NCBI RefSeq assembly: GCF_001280125.1
Contig: NZ_LGEG01000255.1
Coordinates: 62,001-126,000, forward strand
Origin: Streptomyces sp. NRRL F-6492
GTDB taxonomy: Bacteria > Actinomycetota > Actinomycetes > Streptomycetales > Streptomycetaceae
Direction: 5' to 3'
DNA: 64,000 bases
This document shows, piece by piece, positions 1 to 9,317 of the stretch. The position numbers and the translations under genes are program-made. The notes under the pieces are model-generated. The model was not told the origin of the DNA. It saw nothing but the letters and a program-made list of their open reading frames with translations, and ran no database searches. Within the stretch, counting starts at the first letter, position 1. Each line of letters starts with the position of its first letter.

Positions 1-192
1 GACTGGAACGTGAAGCACAGCGGCGCGGGCTTCGTCACGCGCTTCGAGGTCGACACGGAGTTCCTGCGCAGGTACCCGGTCCAGCGGGCGGGCGGACGGA
101 CGATCCTGGAGCTGTGGGTGCCGGCGGAGGAGCTGGAGGAGTTCAACGCGCATATCGTGGGGGAGATCCAGGTGGTCCACGAGTTCCGCTGA
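1..192 (+). CDS. C-terminal part of an unrecognised protein (5' truncated by window)
   Basis: Frame 1 is open from the first base to TGA at 190-192, giving about 63 residues beginning DWNVKHSGAGFVTRF and ending VVHEFR. A Met-initiated version would start at base 10, but the frame is open to the window edge and the fragment starts mid-domain (WNVKHSGAG), so I read it as the tail of a longer gene. It is charged, with a Glu-rich helix (PAEELEEFN) and no membrane segment or metal motif. I do not recognise the family. It lies 28 nt upstream of the VOC gene on the same strand and may be co-transcribed with it. Confidence 0.6.
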   Translation, partial: DWNVKHSGAGFVTRFEVDTEFLRRYPVQRAGGRTILELWVPAEELEEFNAHIVGEIQVVHEFR

Positions 193-220
193 GAGCCGTC
201 CCCGTGCCGAGGAGTACCCG

Positions 221-571
221 ATGAGCGTGCGCCGCGTCGTCCCCAACCTCCGGACGACCGCCCCGGAGGAGAACAGGGACTTCTACGGTCTCCTCGGCTT
301 CGAGCAGGTCATGGACCACGGCTGGATCGCGACCCTCGCCTCGCCGGCCGTCCCCGCCGCCCAGCTCAGCCTGATGGGCGCGGACCCGACCGCCCCCGTC
401 GCCCCGGACCTGAGCGTGGAGGTGGCGGACGTGGACGCGGTGTACGCGGCGGTGCGGGCGGCGGGCGCGGAGGTCGTGCACCCGCTGACGGACGAGGAGT
501 GGGGCGTCCGCCGCTTCTTCGTACGGGACCCGGACGGCCGGGTCGTCAACGTGCTCGGCCACCGGGCCTGA
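221..571 (+). CDS. VOC-family (glyoxalase/bleomycin-resistance-like) protein
   Basis: The product has 116 residues, the usual size of a single-subunit vicinal-oxygen-chelate protein. The start MSVRRVVPNLRT is followed by the strand-helix pattern ENRDFYGLLGFE, and the C-terminal half contains the typical VHPLTDEEWGVRRFFVRDPDGRVVNV, where DPDGRVVN is the hallmark turn before the last strand. Family members bind metal-activated small molecules or sequester antibiotics. The clear C-terminal metal-type Glu is not obvious here, so the substrate and even catalysis are open. Start ATG at 221 follows a gagga purine stretch. Function beyond the fold is not predictable. Confidence 0.8.
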   Translation: MSVRRVVPNLRTTAPEENRDFYGLLGFEQVMDHGWIATLASPAVPAAQLSLMGADPTAPVAPDLSVEVADVDAVYAAVRAAGAEVVHPLTDEEWGVRRFFVRDPDGRVVNVLGHRA

Positions 572-610
572 GGGGGGCCACCGGCCGCGGGCGCCCGAGG
601 CGCCGCGCCG

Positions 611-971
611 TCACCGGCCGGGCTGCGGCTCGCCCAGGACCTCGCCGCCGATGTGCGCGGCGAGCTTCCGGGACGTCCTCCAGGAGGTACAGCGGAAGGT
701 GGCGCTCCAGCACGTCGTCGCCCGCCGCCGCGACGTCCGGGTCGAACCGGAGGTGCTCCCCCGTCGGCCCGGTGCGCACCCCCGCGTAGTTGAACTCCGC
801 CCCGGGCAGGACCTCCGCCATCCGCCGGAGGTCCGCGACCGTCTCCAGCTCCGCGAAGAGCCCGACCTCGTCGTCCCGCTCCGCCAGCAGTCCGCACAGA
901 CGCCTGGCCCGCGCGTACGCCGTCACCGCGTCGGTGGTCCGGAAGACCGCGTACGCCCTCGAATTGCCCAT
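611..971 (-). CDS. Small conserved-looking protein, apparently frameshifted near its 3' end
   Basis: Reading on the minus strand from ATG at 971 gives MGNSRAYAVFRTTDAV, then helical, acidic sequence up to ERHLPLYLLEDVP. After that the open frame turns into Arg/Pro-rich sequence and runs antisense into the VOC gene, to 546. One frame over, from about base 668, the text reads KLAAHIGGEVLGEP and stops at TGA 613-611, outside the VOC gene. This looks like the genuine C-terminus. One missing G at 666-670 (gag aag read as gaa gct) would explain it. The family is not recognised. It is either a real frameshift or an assembly/sequencing indel; I give the coordinates of the repaired reading. Confidence 0.55.
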
Positions 972-1050
972 GGTGGGAACGGTCGGGAGGACGGGGCGTC
1001 GGGGGGATCCGCGGACGGCGACCTGCCGTTCCTGATCCCGTGCCAGACCT

Positions 1051-2298
1051 TCAGACCACCCGCACGCCCCTCCGCCACACCTCCGACACCAGCGGCACCC
1101 CCGGCCGGTAGGCCAGGTGGACGTGGGACGGGGCGTTCAGGAGGGTGAGGTCGGCGCGGGTGCCGGGGGTGAGGCGGCCGACGTCCGTGCGGCGGAGGGC
1201 CGCCGCGCCGCCGGCCGTGGCGGACCAGAGGGCCTCGTCGGGGGTCATGCCCATGTCCCGGACCGCCAGGGCGACGCAGAAGGGGACGGAGGAGGTGAAG
1301 GAGGAGCCCGGGTTGCAGTCCGTGGAGAGGGCCACCGTGACGCCCGCGTCCAGGAGGCGGCGGGCGTCCGGCCACTCGGCGCGGGTGGAGAACTCCGCCC
1401 CCGGCAGGAGGGTGGCGACCGTGTTCCCCGACGCCAGGGCGTCGACGTCCTCGTCCGTCAGGTGCGTGCAGTGGTCCGCGCTCGCCGCGTCGAGCTCCAC
1501 CGCCAGCTGGACGCCGGGGCCGTACGTGAGCTGGTTGGCGTGGATCCTGGGGTGGAGGCCCTTCGCCTTGCCCGCCGTGAGGATCGCGCGGGCCTGGTCG
1601 CCGTCGAAGGCGCCCTTCTCGCAGAAGACGTCCACCCAGCGGGCGTACGGGGCGCAGGCGTCGAGCATCTCGCCCGTCACCAGGTCCACGTACGCGGCCG
1701 GGTCGTCGGCGTGGTCCGGGGGGACGATGTGCGCGCCGAGGTAGGTGACCTCGTCGGTGTGCTCGGCGGCGATGCGCAGGGCACGGGCCTCGTCCTCGAC
1801 CGTCAGGCCGTAGCCGGACTTCGTCTCGAAGGTGGTCGTGCCCTGGGCGAGGGCCTCGCGCAGGTAGCGGGCGACGTTCGCCGACAGGGCCTCGTCGCTC
1901 GCCGCGCGGGTCGCCGCCACCGTCGTGCGGATGCCGCCCGCCCGGTACGGCTGCCCGGACATGCGGGCGTTGAACTCGGCCGTGCGGTCGCCCGCGAAGA
2001 CCAGGTGGGAGTGGGAGTCGACGAAGCCGGGGATCACGGCCCGGCCGCCCGCGTCGACCCGGTTGTCAGTGGTCGGTGCTTTGCTGGATTCACCGACCCA
2101 GACGACCCGGTCGCCTTCGACGACGACGGCCGCGTCCCGGATCAGACCCAGAGGACTTCCATCACCGAGGGAGGGATCGTTGGTGACCAGGCTCGCGATG
2201 TTGACGATGGCGGTGGCGGGCGTCGCCACGGCGCTGTTCGCGCTCGTGGGGGCGGAGGTCTCCGCCGCGCTGTTCCTCGCCTCGGGGCCGGTGTTCAT
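1051..2298 (-). CDS. hutI: Imidazolonepropionase (HutI)
   Basis: The enzyme hydrolyses imidazolone-5-propionate to N-formimino-L-glutamate, third step of histidine degradation. The 415-residue product is an amidohydrolase-fold protein. It has the metal-binding DSHSHLVF motif (HxH) after IPGFV, the HutI-typical [11 protein letters not shown], a zinc His in [16 protein letters not shown], and the aspartate in [11 protein letters not shown]. Start ATG 2298 is chosen because upstream of it the frame is only the shadow of hutF. It leaves an unusually long Ala/Ser/Thr-rich leader of about 30 residues before [14 protein letters not shown], so an internal start is possible. It is the last gene of a minus-strand hut operon, 17 nt after hutF. 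Confidence 0.93.
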   Translation of the reverse strand: MNTGPEARNSAAETSAPTSANSAVATPATAIVNIASLVTNDPSLGDGSPLGLIRDAAVVVEGDRVVWVGESSKAPTTDNRVDAGGRAVIPGFVDSHSHLVFAGDRTAEFNARMSGQPYRAGGIRTTVAATRAASDEALSANVARYLREALAQGTTTFETKSGYGLTVEDEARALRIAAEHTDEVTYLGAHIVPPDHADDPAAYVDLVTGEMLDACAPYARWVDVFCEKGAFDGDQARAILTAGKAKGLHPRIHANQLTYGPGVQLAVELDAASADHCTHLTDEDVDALASGNTVATLLPGAEFSTRAEWPDARRLLDAGVTVALSTDCNPGSSFTSSVPFCVALAVRDMGMTPDEALWSATAGGAAALRRTDVGRLTPGTRADLTLLNAPSHVHLAYRPGVPLVSEVWRRGVRVV

Positions 2299-2315
2299 GG
2301 TGAGGGGTGTCTCCT

Positions 2316-3656
2316 TCAGCCGCGCAGGGCGGCGATCGAGTCGGCGAGGGCCCGCGGCACGTCCGGTACGGACGAGTGGACCCCGTCCCGTACGACGTGG
2401 CGGCCGCCCACGACCGTGTGGCGCACGTCCGCTGCCGACGCCGCGAATACCGCCGTCTCGGCTGCCAGACGCGGTGCCGGTCCCGCTGTCCTGACGGAGT
2501 CCAGGGCGATCGTCGTGAAGTCGGCGAGGGCGCCCGGCGTCAGCTCGCCCGCCTCCTGCCAGCCCAGGGCCGCGTGGCCGTCCGCCGTCGCCGCGCGGAG
2601 CAGCGCGGCCGCCGTCCAGTGGCCCCGGATGTGGGTGCGCAGGCGCTCGTTCAGCTCCATGGCCCGCGCCTCTTCGAGGATGTCGACGACCGCGTGGCTG
2701 TCGCTGCCCAGGGAGAGGGGGGAGCCGGCGCGCTGGAGGTCCACCGCCGGGCCGATGCCGTCCGCGAGGTCGCGTTCGGTCGTCGGGCACATGCAGGTGC
2801 CGGTCGACGTCGCGCCGAGGAGGGCGATGTCGCCGGGGGTGAGGTGGGTGTTGTGGACGCCGGTGGTGCGGGGGCCGAGCACGCCGTGTTCGGAGAGGAG
2901 CTGCGTGGGGGTGCGGCCGTGGGCCGCCAGGCAGGCGTCGTTCTCGGCCGTCTGCTCCGAGAGGTGGACGTGCAGGGGGGCCTCCCGGCGCCGGGCCCAG
3001 TCGGCCACCGTGGCCAGCTGGTCCGCCGGGACCGCCCGTACGGAGTGGATCGCCGCCCCGATCCGTACGCCGTCCCGCTCCTTGAGGGCCGAGGCCCGCT
3101 CGGCCCAGGCGTCCGCCGTGCCGTCGGTGAAGCGGAGCTGGTGGTGGTCGGGCGCGGCGCCGAAGCCGGAGGAGAGGTAGGCGGTGTCGAGGAGGGTGAT
3201 GCGGATGCCCGCCTCGGCGGCGGCCGCGATCAGGGCCTCCCCCATGGCGTTGGGGTCGGCGTACGGGGTGCCGCCGGGGGCGTGGTGGAGGTAGTGGAAC
3301 TCGCCGACGGAGGTGATGCCGGCGAGCGCCATCTCCGCGTAGACCGCGCGGGCGAGGGCGAAGTAGCTGTCGGGGGTGAGGCGTTGGGCGACCTGGTACA
3401 TGGTCTCGCGCCAGGTCCAGAAGGTGCCGGAGCCGACCTGGACCCTGCCGCGCAGGGCGCGGTGGAAGGCGTGCGAGTGGGCGTTGGCCAGGCCCGGGAC
3501 CGTCAGGCCCCGCAGGACCTCCGCGCCCGGGGGCGGGGTCTCCACGCCCGTGCGGACCGACGCGATCCGGCCGTCCGCCACCTCCAGGGCGACGCCCGGC
3601 TCGACCACGGGGTCGATCCAGGCGTGCTCCAGCCAGTACGTGGTCGTCAGCGGCAC
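2316..3656 (-). CDS. hutF: Formimidoylglutamate deiminase (HutF)
   Basis: HutF converts N-formimino-L-glutamate to N-formyl-L-glutamate plus ammonia, the deiminase branch of the hut pathway. The 446-residue amidohydrolase shows [16 protein letters not shown] (HxH metal motif), [20 protein letters not shown] and the catalytic-region [11 protein letters not shown]. The start is GTG 3656 ([13 protein letters not shown]): its first bases overlap the last 10 nt of the preceding amidohydrolase gene, so translation is probably coupled. The much longer open frame upstream is an out-of-frame shadow of that gene. HutF presence implies that a formylglutamate-hydrolysing enzyme is needed for the last step; see the M20 neighbour. 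Confidence 0.93.
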   Translation of the reverse strand: MPLTTTYWLEHAWIDPVVEPGVALEVADGRIASVRTGVETPPPGAEVLRGLTVPGLANAHSHAFHRALRGRVQVGSGTFWTWRETMYQVAQRLTPDSYFALARAVYAEMALAGITSVGEFHYLHHAPGGTPYADPNAMGEALIAAAAEAGIRITLLDTAYLSSGFGAAPDHHQLRFTDGTADAWAERASALKERDGVRIGAAIHSVRAVPADQLATVADWARRREAPLHVHLSEQTAENDACLAAHGRTPTQLLSEHGVLGPRTTGVHNTHLTPGDIALLGATSTGTCMCPTTERDLADGIGPAVDLQRAGSPLSLGSDSHAVVDILEEARAMELNERLRTHIRGHWTAAALLRAATADGHAALGWQEAGELTPGALADFTTIALDSVRTAGPAPRLAAETAVFAASAADVRHTVVGGRHVVRDGVHSSVPDVPRALADSIAALRG

Positions 3657-4888
3657 GCCAGCTCCTCCAGTACGTCGGCGAGTGCGCGGACCCCGGCCAG
3701 GCAGTCGTCCTCGGCCGCGAACTCGGCCGGGGAGTGCGAGACGCCCGTGGGGTTCCGTACGAACAGCATGGCGGTCGGGATCGATTCGGACAAAATACCC
3801 GCGTCGTGGCCCGCGCCCGTGCCGAGGACCGGGACCTTGCCCGGGGTGCCCGTGGCGCCCGCGGCCGCGTCGCCCAGGATCCGGGACAGCTCGTCGCGCA
3901 GGGCGTGCGAGAAGTCCACGACCGGGGTGAAGGACTCGCGGACGACCGTGAGGTCGATGCCGTGGCGGTCGGCGTAGTCGCGGGCCGCCGTCTCGACGCC
4001 CGTGACGACCGCGTCCAGGGCGCCCTGGTCGGCGGCGCGCGCGTCGAGCCAGCCGCGCACGAGGGAGGGGATGGCGTTGACGCCGTTGGGCTCGACCGCG
4101 ATCTTGCCGAAGGTGGCGACGGCGCCCGCGAGTTCGGCCTCGCGGCGGGCGGCGAGGACGGTCTCGGCGTAGGTGAGCATCGGGTCGCGGCGGTCCACCA
4201 GCCGGGTGGTGCCGGCGTGGTTGGCCTCGCCCGCGAAGTCGTACCGCCAGCGGCCGTGCGGCCAGATGGAGGAGGCGATGCCGACGGCGTCGCCGGACAG
4301 GTCCAGGGCCCGGCCCTGCTCGACGTGCAGTTCGACGAAGGCGCCGACGCGGGCGAGCCGCTCCGGGTCGGGGCCGATGGCCTCGGGGTCGTACCCGGCG
4401 GCCTCCATGGCCTGCGGGAGGCTGATCCCGTCGCCGTCGCGCAGCTCGTGCGCCTGCTCCTTCGTCAGGCGTCCGGCGGTGAGCCGGGAGCCGACGCAGG
4501 CGAGGCCGAAGCGGGCGCCCTCCTCGTCGCCGAAGTTGACGATGGCGAGGGGGCGCTTGAACGAGACGCCCCGGGAGCGCAGTTCGTCGAGGGCGGCGAA
4601 GGAGGAGACGACGCCGAGGGGGCCGTCGAAGGCGCCGCCGTCGGGGACGGAGTCCAGGTGGGAGCCGGTGACGACGGCGTCGCCCGCGGCGGGGTCGCCG
4701 AGCCAGGCCCACTGGTTGCCGTTGCGGTCGGTCTCGACGTCCAGGCGGCGGGCCTCGGCCTGCATCCGGAACCAGAGGCGGCAGTCGGCGTCGGCGCCGG
4801 TCCAGGCGTAGCGCCGGTAGCCGCCGGAGGCGTCGCTGCGGCCGAGGGGCCGCAGCGAGCGCCACATGGCGTGGAAGCTGTCGCTCAC
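3647..4888 (-). CDS. M20-family amidohydrolase (allantoate/N-carbamoyl amidase-like) inside the hut operon
   Basis: The 413-residue product belongs to the AllC/HyuC branch of the M20 metallopeptidases. Visible are [18 protein letters not shown] (metal His/Asp), [10 protein letters not shown] (metal Glu pair), VELHVEQG (metal His), [10 protein letters not shown] and [12 protein letters not shown] (dimerisation-domain His), and a C-terminal GTGAGHDAG (metal His). Start GTG 4888 overlaps the hutU stop by 4 nt (GTGA), and its stop overlaps hutF, so it is translated as part of the hut operon. No HutG-type N-formylglutamate deformylase is visible here. By context I infer that this enzyme removes the formyl group from N-formylglutamate; automatic annotation as allantoate amidohydrolase would probably mislead. 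Confidence 0.88.
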   Translation of the reverse strand: MSDSFHAMWRSLRPLGRSDASGGYRRYAWTGADADCRLWFRMQAEARRLDVETDRNGNQWAWLGDPAAGDAVVTGSHLDSVPDGGAFDGPLGVVSSFAALDELRSRGVSFKRPLAIVNFGDEEGARFGLACVGSRLTAGRLTKEQAHELRDGDGISLPQAMEAAGYDPEAIGPDPERLARVGAFVELHVEQGRALDLSGDAVGIASSIWPHGRWRYDFAGEANHAGTTRLVDRRDPMLTYAETVLAARREAELAGAVATFGKIAVEPNGVNAIPSLVRGWLDARAADQGALDAVVTGVETAARDYADRHGIDLTVVRESFTPVVDFSHALRDELSRILGDAAAGATGTPGKVPVLGTGAGHDAGILSESIPTAMLFVRNPTGVSHSPAEFAAEDDCLAGVRALADVLEELACR

Positions 4889-6618
4889 GCGGAGCCTTCC
4901 CCGGAGCCGGACGCGTCGGAGCCGGACGCGGCGGAGGCGGACGCGTCGGAGGCGGACGCGTCGGCGCCCTCGCGCATCGGGACCCGGACGCCCTTCTCGT
5001 CGGCGACCCGCTCCGCGATGTCGTAGCCCGCGTCGACGTGCCGGATGACGCCCATGCCCGGGTCGTTCGTCAGCACGCGGCGGATCTTCTCGCCCGCGAG
5101 GGCCGTGCCGTCGGCCACCGAGACCTGGCCCGCGTGGATGGAGCGGCCCATGCCGACGCCGCCGCCGTGGTGGAGGGAGACCCAGGAGGCGCCGGAGGCG
5201 ACGTTGACCATGGCGTTGAGCAGCGGCCAGTCCGCGATGGCGTCGGAGCCGTCGAGCATGGCCTCGGTCTCGCGGTACGGGGAGGCGACCGAGCCGCAGT
5301 CCAGGTGGTCGCGGCCGATGGCGAGGGGCGCGGCGAGGGTGCCGTTGCCGACCATGTCGTTGAACATGTCGCCGGCCTTGTCGCGCTCGCCCTGGCCGAG
5401 CCAGCAGATGCGGGCGGGCAGGCCCTGGAAGTGGACGCGCTCGCCGGCCATCTTGATCCAGCGGTGCAGCGACTCGTTCTCCGGGAAGAGGTCGAGGATC
5501 GCCCTGTCGGTCTTGTGGATGTCCGAGGCCTCGCCGGAGAGGGCGGCCCAGCGGAACGGGCCCTTGCCCTCGCAGAACAGCGGGCGGATGTACGCCGGGA
5601 CGAAGCCCGGGAAGGCGAAGGCGCGGTCGTAGCCGGCGAGCTGTGCCTCGCCGCGGATCGAGTTGCCGTAGTCGAAGACCTCGGCGCCCGCGTCCATGAA
5701 GCCGACCATGGCCTCGACGTGCCGGGCCATCGACTCGCGGGCCCGGGTGGTGAAGCCGGCCGGGTCCTTCGCCGCCGCGTCGGCCATGTCCTCGAAGGCG
5801 ACGCCGACGGGGAGGTAGGAGAGCGGGTCGTGGGCGGAGGTCTGGTCCGTGACGATGTCGATCGGGGCGCCCTCGGCCAGCATGCGCGGGAGCAGCTCGG
5901 CCGCGTTGCCGAGGAGGCCGACGGAGAGCGGGCGGCGGGCGTCGCGGGCCTCGGTGGCGAGCGCGAGGGCGTGCTCCAGGGAGTCGGCCCTGACGTCCAG
6001 GTAGCGGTGCTCGATGCGGCGCTCGATGGCGCGCGGGTCGACGTCGATACAGATCGCGACGCCGTCGTTCATCGTCACGGCGAGCGGCTGGGCGCCGCCC
6101 ATGCCGCCGAGTCCGGCGGTCAGGGTGATGGTGCCGGCCAGGGTGCCGCCGAACTTCTTGGCGGCGACGGCGGCGAAGGTCTCGTAGGTGCCCTGGAGGA
6201 TGCCCTGGGTGCCGATGTAGATCCAGGAGCCGGCCGTCATCTGGCCGTACATGGTGAGGCCGAGCTGCTCCAGGCGCCGGAACTCCTCCCAGTTCGCCCA
6301 GTCGCCGACGAGGTTGGAGTTGGCGATGAGGACGCGCGGGGCCCACTCGTGGGTCTGCATGACGCCGACCGGACGGCCGGACTGGACGAGCATCGTCTCG
6401 TCCTGCTTGAGGGTGCGCAGGGTGCGGACCATCGCGTCGAAGGAGCGCCAGTCGCGGGCGGCCTTGCCGGTGCCGCCGTAGACGACGAGCTTGTCGGGGT
6501 GCTCGGCGACCTCGGGGTCCAGGTTGTTCTGGAGCATCCGGAGGGCGGCCTCCTGCTGCCATCCCAGGGCGCTCAGTTCCGTACCGCGCGGGGCCCGTAC
6601 GGGGCGGGGTCCTGACAT
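4885..6618 (-). CDS. hutU: Urocanate hydratase (urocanase, HutU)
   Basis: HutU adds water to urocanate, giving imidazolonepropionate, with tightly bound NAD+ as electrophile. The 577-residue product is highly typical: [55 protein letters not shown], the dinucleotide-binding [42 protein letters not shown] and [20 protein letters not shown] 6618 has GGAGG ten bases upstream. The last ~28 residues are an Ala/Ser/Asp/Gly tail built from short GC-rich direct repeats (about 4890-4975), not part of the usual enzyme. It is the first gene of the hut operon (hutU, M20 hydrolase, hutF, hutI); hutH is not in the window. Confidence 0.97.
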   Translation of the reverse strand: MSGPRPVRAPRGTELSALGWQQEAALRMLQNNLDPEVAEHPDKLVVYGGTGKAARDWRSFDAMVRTLRTLKQDETMLVQSGRPVGVMQTHEWAPRVLIANSNLVGDWANWEEFRRLEQLGLTMYGQMTAGSWIYIGTQGILQGTYETFAAVAAKKFGGTLAGTITLTAGLGGMGGAQPLAVTMNDGVAICIDVDPRAIERRIEHRYLDVRADSLEHALALATEARDARRPLSVGLLGNAAELLPRMLAEGAPIDIVTDQTSAHDPLSYLPVGVAFEDMADAAAKDPAGFTTRARESMARHVEAMVGFMDAGAEVFDYGNSIRGEAQLAGYDRAFAFPGFVPAYIRPLFCEGKGPFRWAALSGEASDIHKTDRAILDLFPENESLHRWIKMAGERVHFQGLPARICWLGQGERDKAGDMFNDMVGNGTLAAPLAIGRDHLDCGSVASPYRETEAMLDGSDAIADWPLLNAMVNVASGASWVSLHHGGGVGMGRSIHAGQVSVADGTALAGEKIRRVLTNDPGMGVIRHVDAGYDIAERVADEKGVRVPMREGADASASDASASAASGSDASGSGEGSA

Positions 6619-6646
6619 GGCGGTGCCTCCTCGAATGTCGTTCGGA

Positions 6647-6671
6647 TATTCACATCCTGGCGGTATGAATA
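6647..6671. promoter_or_regulatory. Inverted repeat in the hutU promoter region, candidate operator
   Basis: TATTCA at 6647-6652 and TGAATA at 6666-6671 form a 6-bp inverted repeat with a 13-bp spacer. It lies 29-53 nt upstream of the hutU start, in the only AT-rich patch of the 197-nt divergent intergenic region. Placement suggests an operator or promoter element for the hut operon, but no regulator gene is adjacent and the arms are short. Confidence 0.4.
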
Positions 6672-6729
6672 GTTGTAGTCAACAGGGCCGGGCGGGAGGC
6701 GCGGGAGGGGACCCGCCCCCTCCCGCTCC

Positions 6730-6783
6730 CCCGCCGGACGAAAGCCGGACCCCCTCCCGCGCCTCCCGCCGGACGAAAGCCGG
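6730..6783. repeat. 19-bp direct repeat upstream of the decarboxylase-like gene
   Basis: The 19-mer CCCGCCGGACGAAAGCCGG occurs at 6730-6748 and again at 6765-6783 (period 35), separated by CCTCCCGC-type filler. It lies 32 nt before the start codon at 6816. It is either leader minisatellite or a regulatory iteron; nothing more can be said from sequence. Confidence 0.6.
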
Positions 6784-6815
6784 CCCCCTCCCGCTCCCGC
6801 ACCCGATGGACGACG

Positions 6816-8264
6816 ATGGACCCCATGGCCTCCCCCCGTCGCGATCTCGCCGTCCGCGCCTCCGTCGACCAAGGACTCCTCTCCCCCGCCGAACCGGTCG
6901 TCGCCCTCCTCGACACCGCCGGCATCCGCGTCTCCGCCGCCGCCCTGACCAGCGCCTTCGCCGCCGTCACCGACGCGCCCGTGCTGCACGCCTTCGCCGT
7001 GAAGGCCGCCCCGCTCGTCCCCGTCCTGCGCCTGCTGCACGAGGCCGGGATCGGGGCCGAGGTGGCGAGCCCCGGCGAGCTGGCCCTCGCCCGCGCCGCC
7101 GGGATCCCGCCCTCCCGCACCGTGCTCGACTCCCCCGCCAAGACCCCGGACGAGCTGCGCCGGGCCCTCGCGCTCGGGATCGCGGTCAACGCCGACAACC
7201 TCCAGGAGCTGGACCGGATCGACGCCCTCGTGGCCGCCGGGCCCACCGCCTCGACCCTCGGCCTCCGGGTGAACCCGCAGGTCGGAGCCGGTTCCATCGG
7301 CGCGCTCTCCACCGCGACCGCCACCTCCAAGTTCGGCGTGGCGCTCCGCGACGAGGGCGCCCGCAAGACCGTCGTCCAGGCCTACCTGGACCGCCCGTGG
7401 CTGACCCGGCTGCACACCCACACCGGCTCCCAGGGCGTGCCGCTCACCCTGATGGCGGAGGGGGTCGGGGAGGCGTACGCGCTGGCCGAGGAGATCAACC
7501 GGGCCGCGGGACGGCGGCAGGTCGACACCCTCGACATCGGCGGCGGCCTGCCGGTGAACTTCGCCTCCGACGAGGAGACGCCGACCTACGCGGAGTACGC
7601 GCGGCTGCTCGCCGACACCGTCCCCGGGCTCTTCGACGGCCGCTACCGCCTCGTCACCGAGTTCGGGCGCTCACTTCTGGCCAAACACGGAACGGTCCTC
7701 GCCCGGGTGGAGTACACCAAGACCTCCGGGGGCCGCCCGATCGCCGTCACCCACGCGGGCGTGCAGCTCGCCACCCGTACGGTCTACGCGCCCGACTCCT
7801 GGCCGCTGCGCGTCCTCGCGTACGACGCGCGGGGCCGGCCCCGCACCGGGGAGAGCGCCGTCCAGGACGTGGCGGGCCCCGCCTGCTTCGCCGGGGACCT
7901 GATCGCCACGGGCCGCGAGCTGCCGCTGCTGCGCCCGGGGGACGTGGTGGCGGTGCCGGACACCGGCGCGTACTACTTCGCCCACCACTACGCGTACAAC
8001 AGCCTGCCCCGGCCGGGGATCCACGGCTTCACCACCGCCGACGACGGGACGGTGGCGTTCACGACCGTGCGCGGGGCCCAGACGCTCGACGAGATCGTCG
8101 CCGAGGCGGGCGGGGACCTGGCGGACGCACTGGTGCGCCCGCCGGCCGGACAGGACACGCCGGCGCGCCCGCCGGCCGGACAGGACGCGCCGGCGCGCCC
8201 GCCGGTCGAACAGAAAGAGGGCCGGTCGTCCGGTAGCGCCGCCCCCGCTCCCCGGCTTCCATGA
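6816..8264 (+). CDS. Diaminopimelate decarboxylase-like fold-type III PLP enzyme, specificity uncertain
   Basis: The 482-residue product has the alanine-racemase-like barrel of group IV decarboxylases: PLP lysine in LHAFAVKA (about K63), SPGELALA, NADNLQEL, LHTHTGSQG, DIGGGLPVNF (phosphate-binding glycines) and TEFGRSLLAKHG. Two signature segments depart from true LysA: EPGR is EFGR, and the C-E-S-G-D active-site loop reads CFAGD. The usual substrate-binding Glu is therefore missing and the amino acid decarboxylated is probably not meso-DAP. The last ~45 residues are a Pro/Ala/Gln/Asp tail made of 30-nt tandem repeats (8136-8210). It is divergent from the hut operon and followed 4 nt later by the SRPBCC gene. 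Confidence 0.78.
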   Translation: MDPMASPRRDLAVRASVDQGLLSPAEPVVALLDTAGIRVSAAALTSAFAAVTDAPVLHAFAVKAAPLVPVLRLLHEAGIGAEVASPGELALARAAGIPPSRTVLDSPAKTPDELRRALALGIAVNADNLQELDRIDALVAAGPTASTLGLRVNPQVGAGSIGALSTATATSKFGVALRDEGARKTVVQAYLDRPWLTRLHTHTGSQGVPLTLMAEGVGEAYALAEEINRAAGRRQVDTLDIGGGLPVNFASDEETPTYAEYARLLADTVPGLFDGRYRLVTEFGRSLLAKHGTVLARVEYTKTSGGRPIAVTHAGVQLATRTVYAPDSWPLRVLAYDARGRPRTGESAVQDVAGPACFAGDLIATGRELPLLRPGDVVAVPDTGAYYFAHHYAYNSLPRPGIHGFTTADDGTVAFTTVRGAQTLDEIVAEAGGDLADALVRPPAGQDTPARPPAGQDAPARPPVEQKEGRSSGSAAPAPRLP

Positions 8265-8268
8265 AGAC

Positions 8269-8748
8269 ATGACCGGAACGGGTACGGGCACCACCTCCGT
8301 CGTCGTCGAGCGCCGGGTCGCCGCCTCCGCCGGGCGGGTCTGGGAGGCGATCACCGACCTGCCCGGCCTGCCCCGCGTCCTGACCGGCGTCCGGAAGGTG
8401 GAGGTGCTCACCCCCGGCGGCTTCGGCGTGGGCACGCGCTGGCGCGAGACCCGGCGGATGCTGGGCCGGGAGGCCACGGAGGAGATGACCGTGACCGCGT
8501 GCGAGCCGCCCGACCGGTACGTCACGGCCGCCGACTCCCACGGCATGCACTACGTCTCCGAACTCACCCTCGCACCCGGCGGGGACGGGTCCACCGTCCT
8601 GCGGACGACCTTCTCCGCCCGGCCCGCGCACGGGCGCGCCCCCGGCCTCCTCGGCCGGCTGTTCGCCCGCTTCGGGGCGAAGGCCGTCGCCAGGGCGCTC
8701 GCGAAGGACCTGGCGGACGTCGCGAACGCCGTGGAGTCCCGGGCCTGA
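8269..8748 (+). CDS. SRPBCC/START-like family protein (polyketide cyclase-type)
   Basis: The 159-residue product starts TTSVVVERRVAASAGRVWEAITDLPGLPRVLTGVRKVEV, the classic first strand and helix of the START/Bet v1 (SRPBCC) fold. It continues with GVGTRWRETRRMLGREATEEMTV and a long amphipathic C-terminal helix (ARFGAKAVARALAKDLADVANAVES). Such proteins bind hydrophobic ligands in a cavity. No catalytic residues can be assigned. It begins 4 nt after the decarboxylase-like gene and probably shares its transcript. Confidence 0.82.
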   Translation: MTGTGTGTTSVVVERRVAASAGRVWEAITDLPGLPRVLTGVRKVEVLTPGGFGVGTRWRETRRMLGREATEEMTVTACEPPDRYVTAADSHGMHYVSELTLAPGGDGSTVLRTTFSARPAHGRAPGLLGRLFARFGAKAVARALAKDLADVANAVESRA

Positions 8749-8909
8749 CGGGCCCACCACATCCCTCCGCCCCGGGCAAGGGATCAATTTCCGTCAGACC
8801 CGGGCATGTTCCGATGGAAAATGCCAGAACACCTCCCCCGGACCGGAACGTTCAGTAGCGTCACCGTTACTGCCGCACGTTCGCACGCCGCATCGGGAGG
8901 GGAATCCGC

Positions 8910-9317
8910 GTGCCCGGAATCGACGAGTGCCTGACGGAGGCCATGACCCTGCCGGGTGCCCGGGGCGCCTCCCTGGTCGACTGGACCAGCGGGCTGGCGC
9001 TGGGAACGGCGGGCGACTCCCCCGTCGGGGACCACGAGACCACGGCCGCCGAGACCGCCGAACTGGCCCGCTCGGCGGCCGAGTTCGACACCTTCCTGGC
9101 CACGGACGAGGACGCCGGAGGCGCCGGGGACGACGAAGGCCCCCCCGTCGAGGACCTGATCGTCACCACCCGGGCCGGCTACCACGTCCTCCGCTTCGTC
9201 GAGACCTCCTTCGACAGCAGCGTCTTCCTCCACCTCTGGCTCGACCGCGACACCGGCAACCTCGCCCTCGCCCGCATGAGGCTCCGCGACATAGCCGAGA
9301 AGCTGGTCCTCGGATGA
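8910..9317 (+). CDS. Roadblock-like protein, paralogue of the gene at 10743
   Basis: The 135-residue product (GTG start, GGGAGGGG about 8 nt upstream) contains ASLVDWTSGLALGTAG in the N-terminal half, an acidic insert (ATDEDAGGAGDDEGPP), then VEDLIVTTRAGYHVLRFVETSFDSSVFLHLWLDRDTGNLALARMRL. The same order of elements occurs in the protein at 10743-11114 (AALVDYTSGMALGTIGG, IEDILITLGTHYHLIRLL, FLYLALHKDRANLAMARHQL), so the two are paralogues. The layout fits the small roadblock/LC7 fold that dimerises and binds or regulates Ras-like GTPases. Its stop overlaps the start of the next gene by ATGA. No GTPase gene is adjacent. Confidence 0.65.
   Translation: MPGIDECLTEAMTLPGARGASLVDWTSGLALGTAGDSPVGDHETTAAETAELARSAAEFDTFLATDEDAGGAGDDEGPPVEDLIVTTRAGYHVLRFVETSFDSSVFLHLWLDRDTGNLALARMRLRDIAEKLVLG

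Noticed and set aside
1117..3180. Very long plus-strand open frame of 687 codons, and similar long frames opposite hut, cbs, thiolase and enolase
   Set aside because: They are antisense shadows in 70%+ GC DNA. Composition is Arg/Gly/Ala or Val/Asp/Gly-rich without motifs, while the opposite strand encodes known enzymes.
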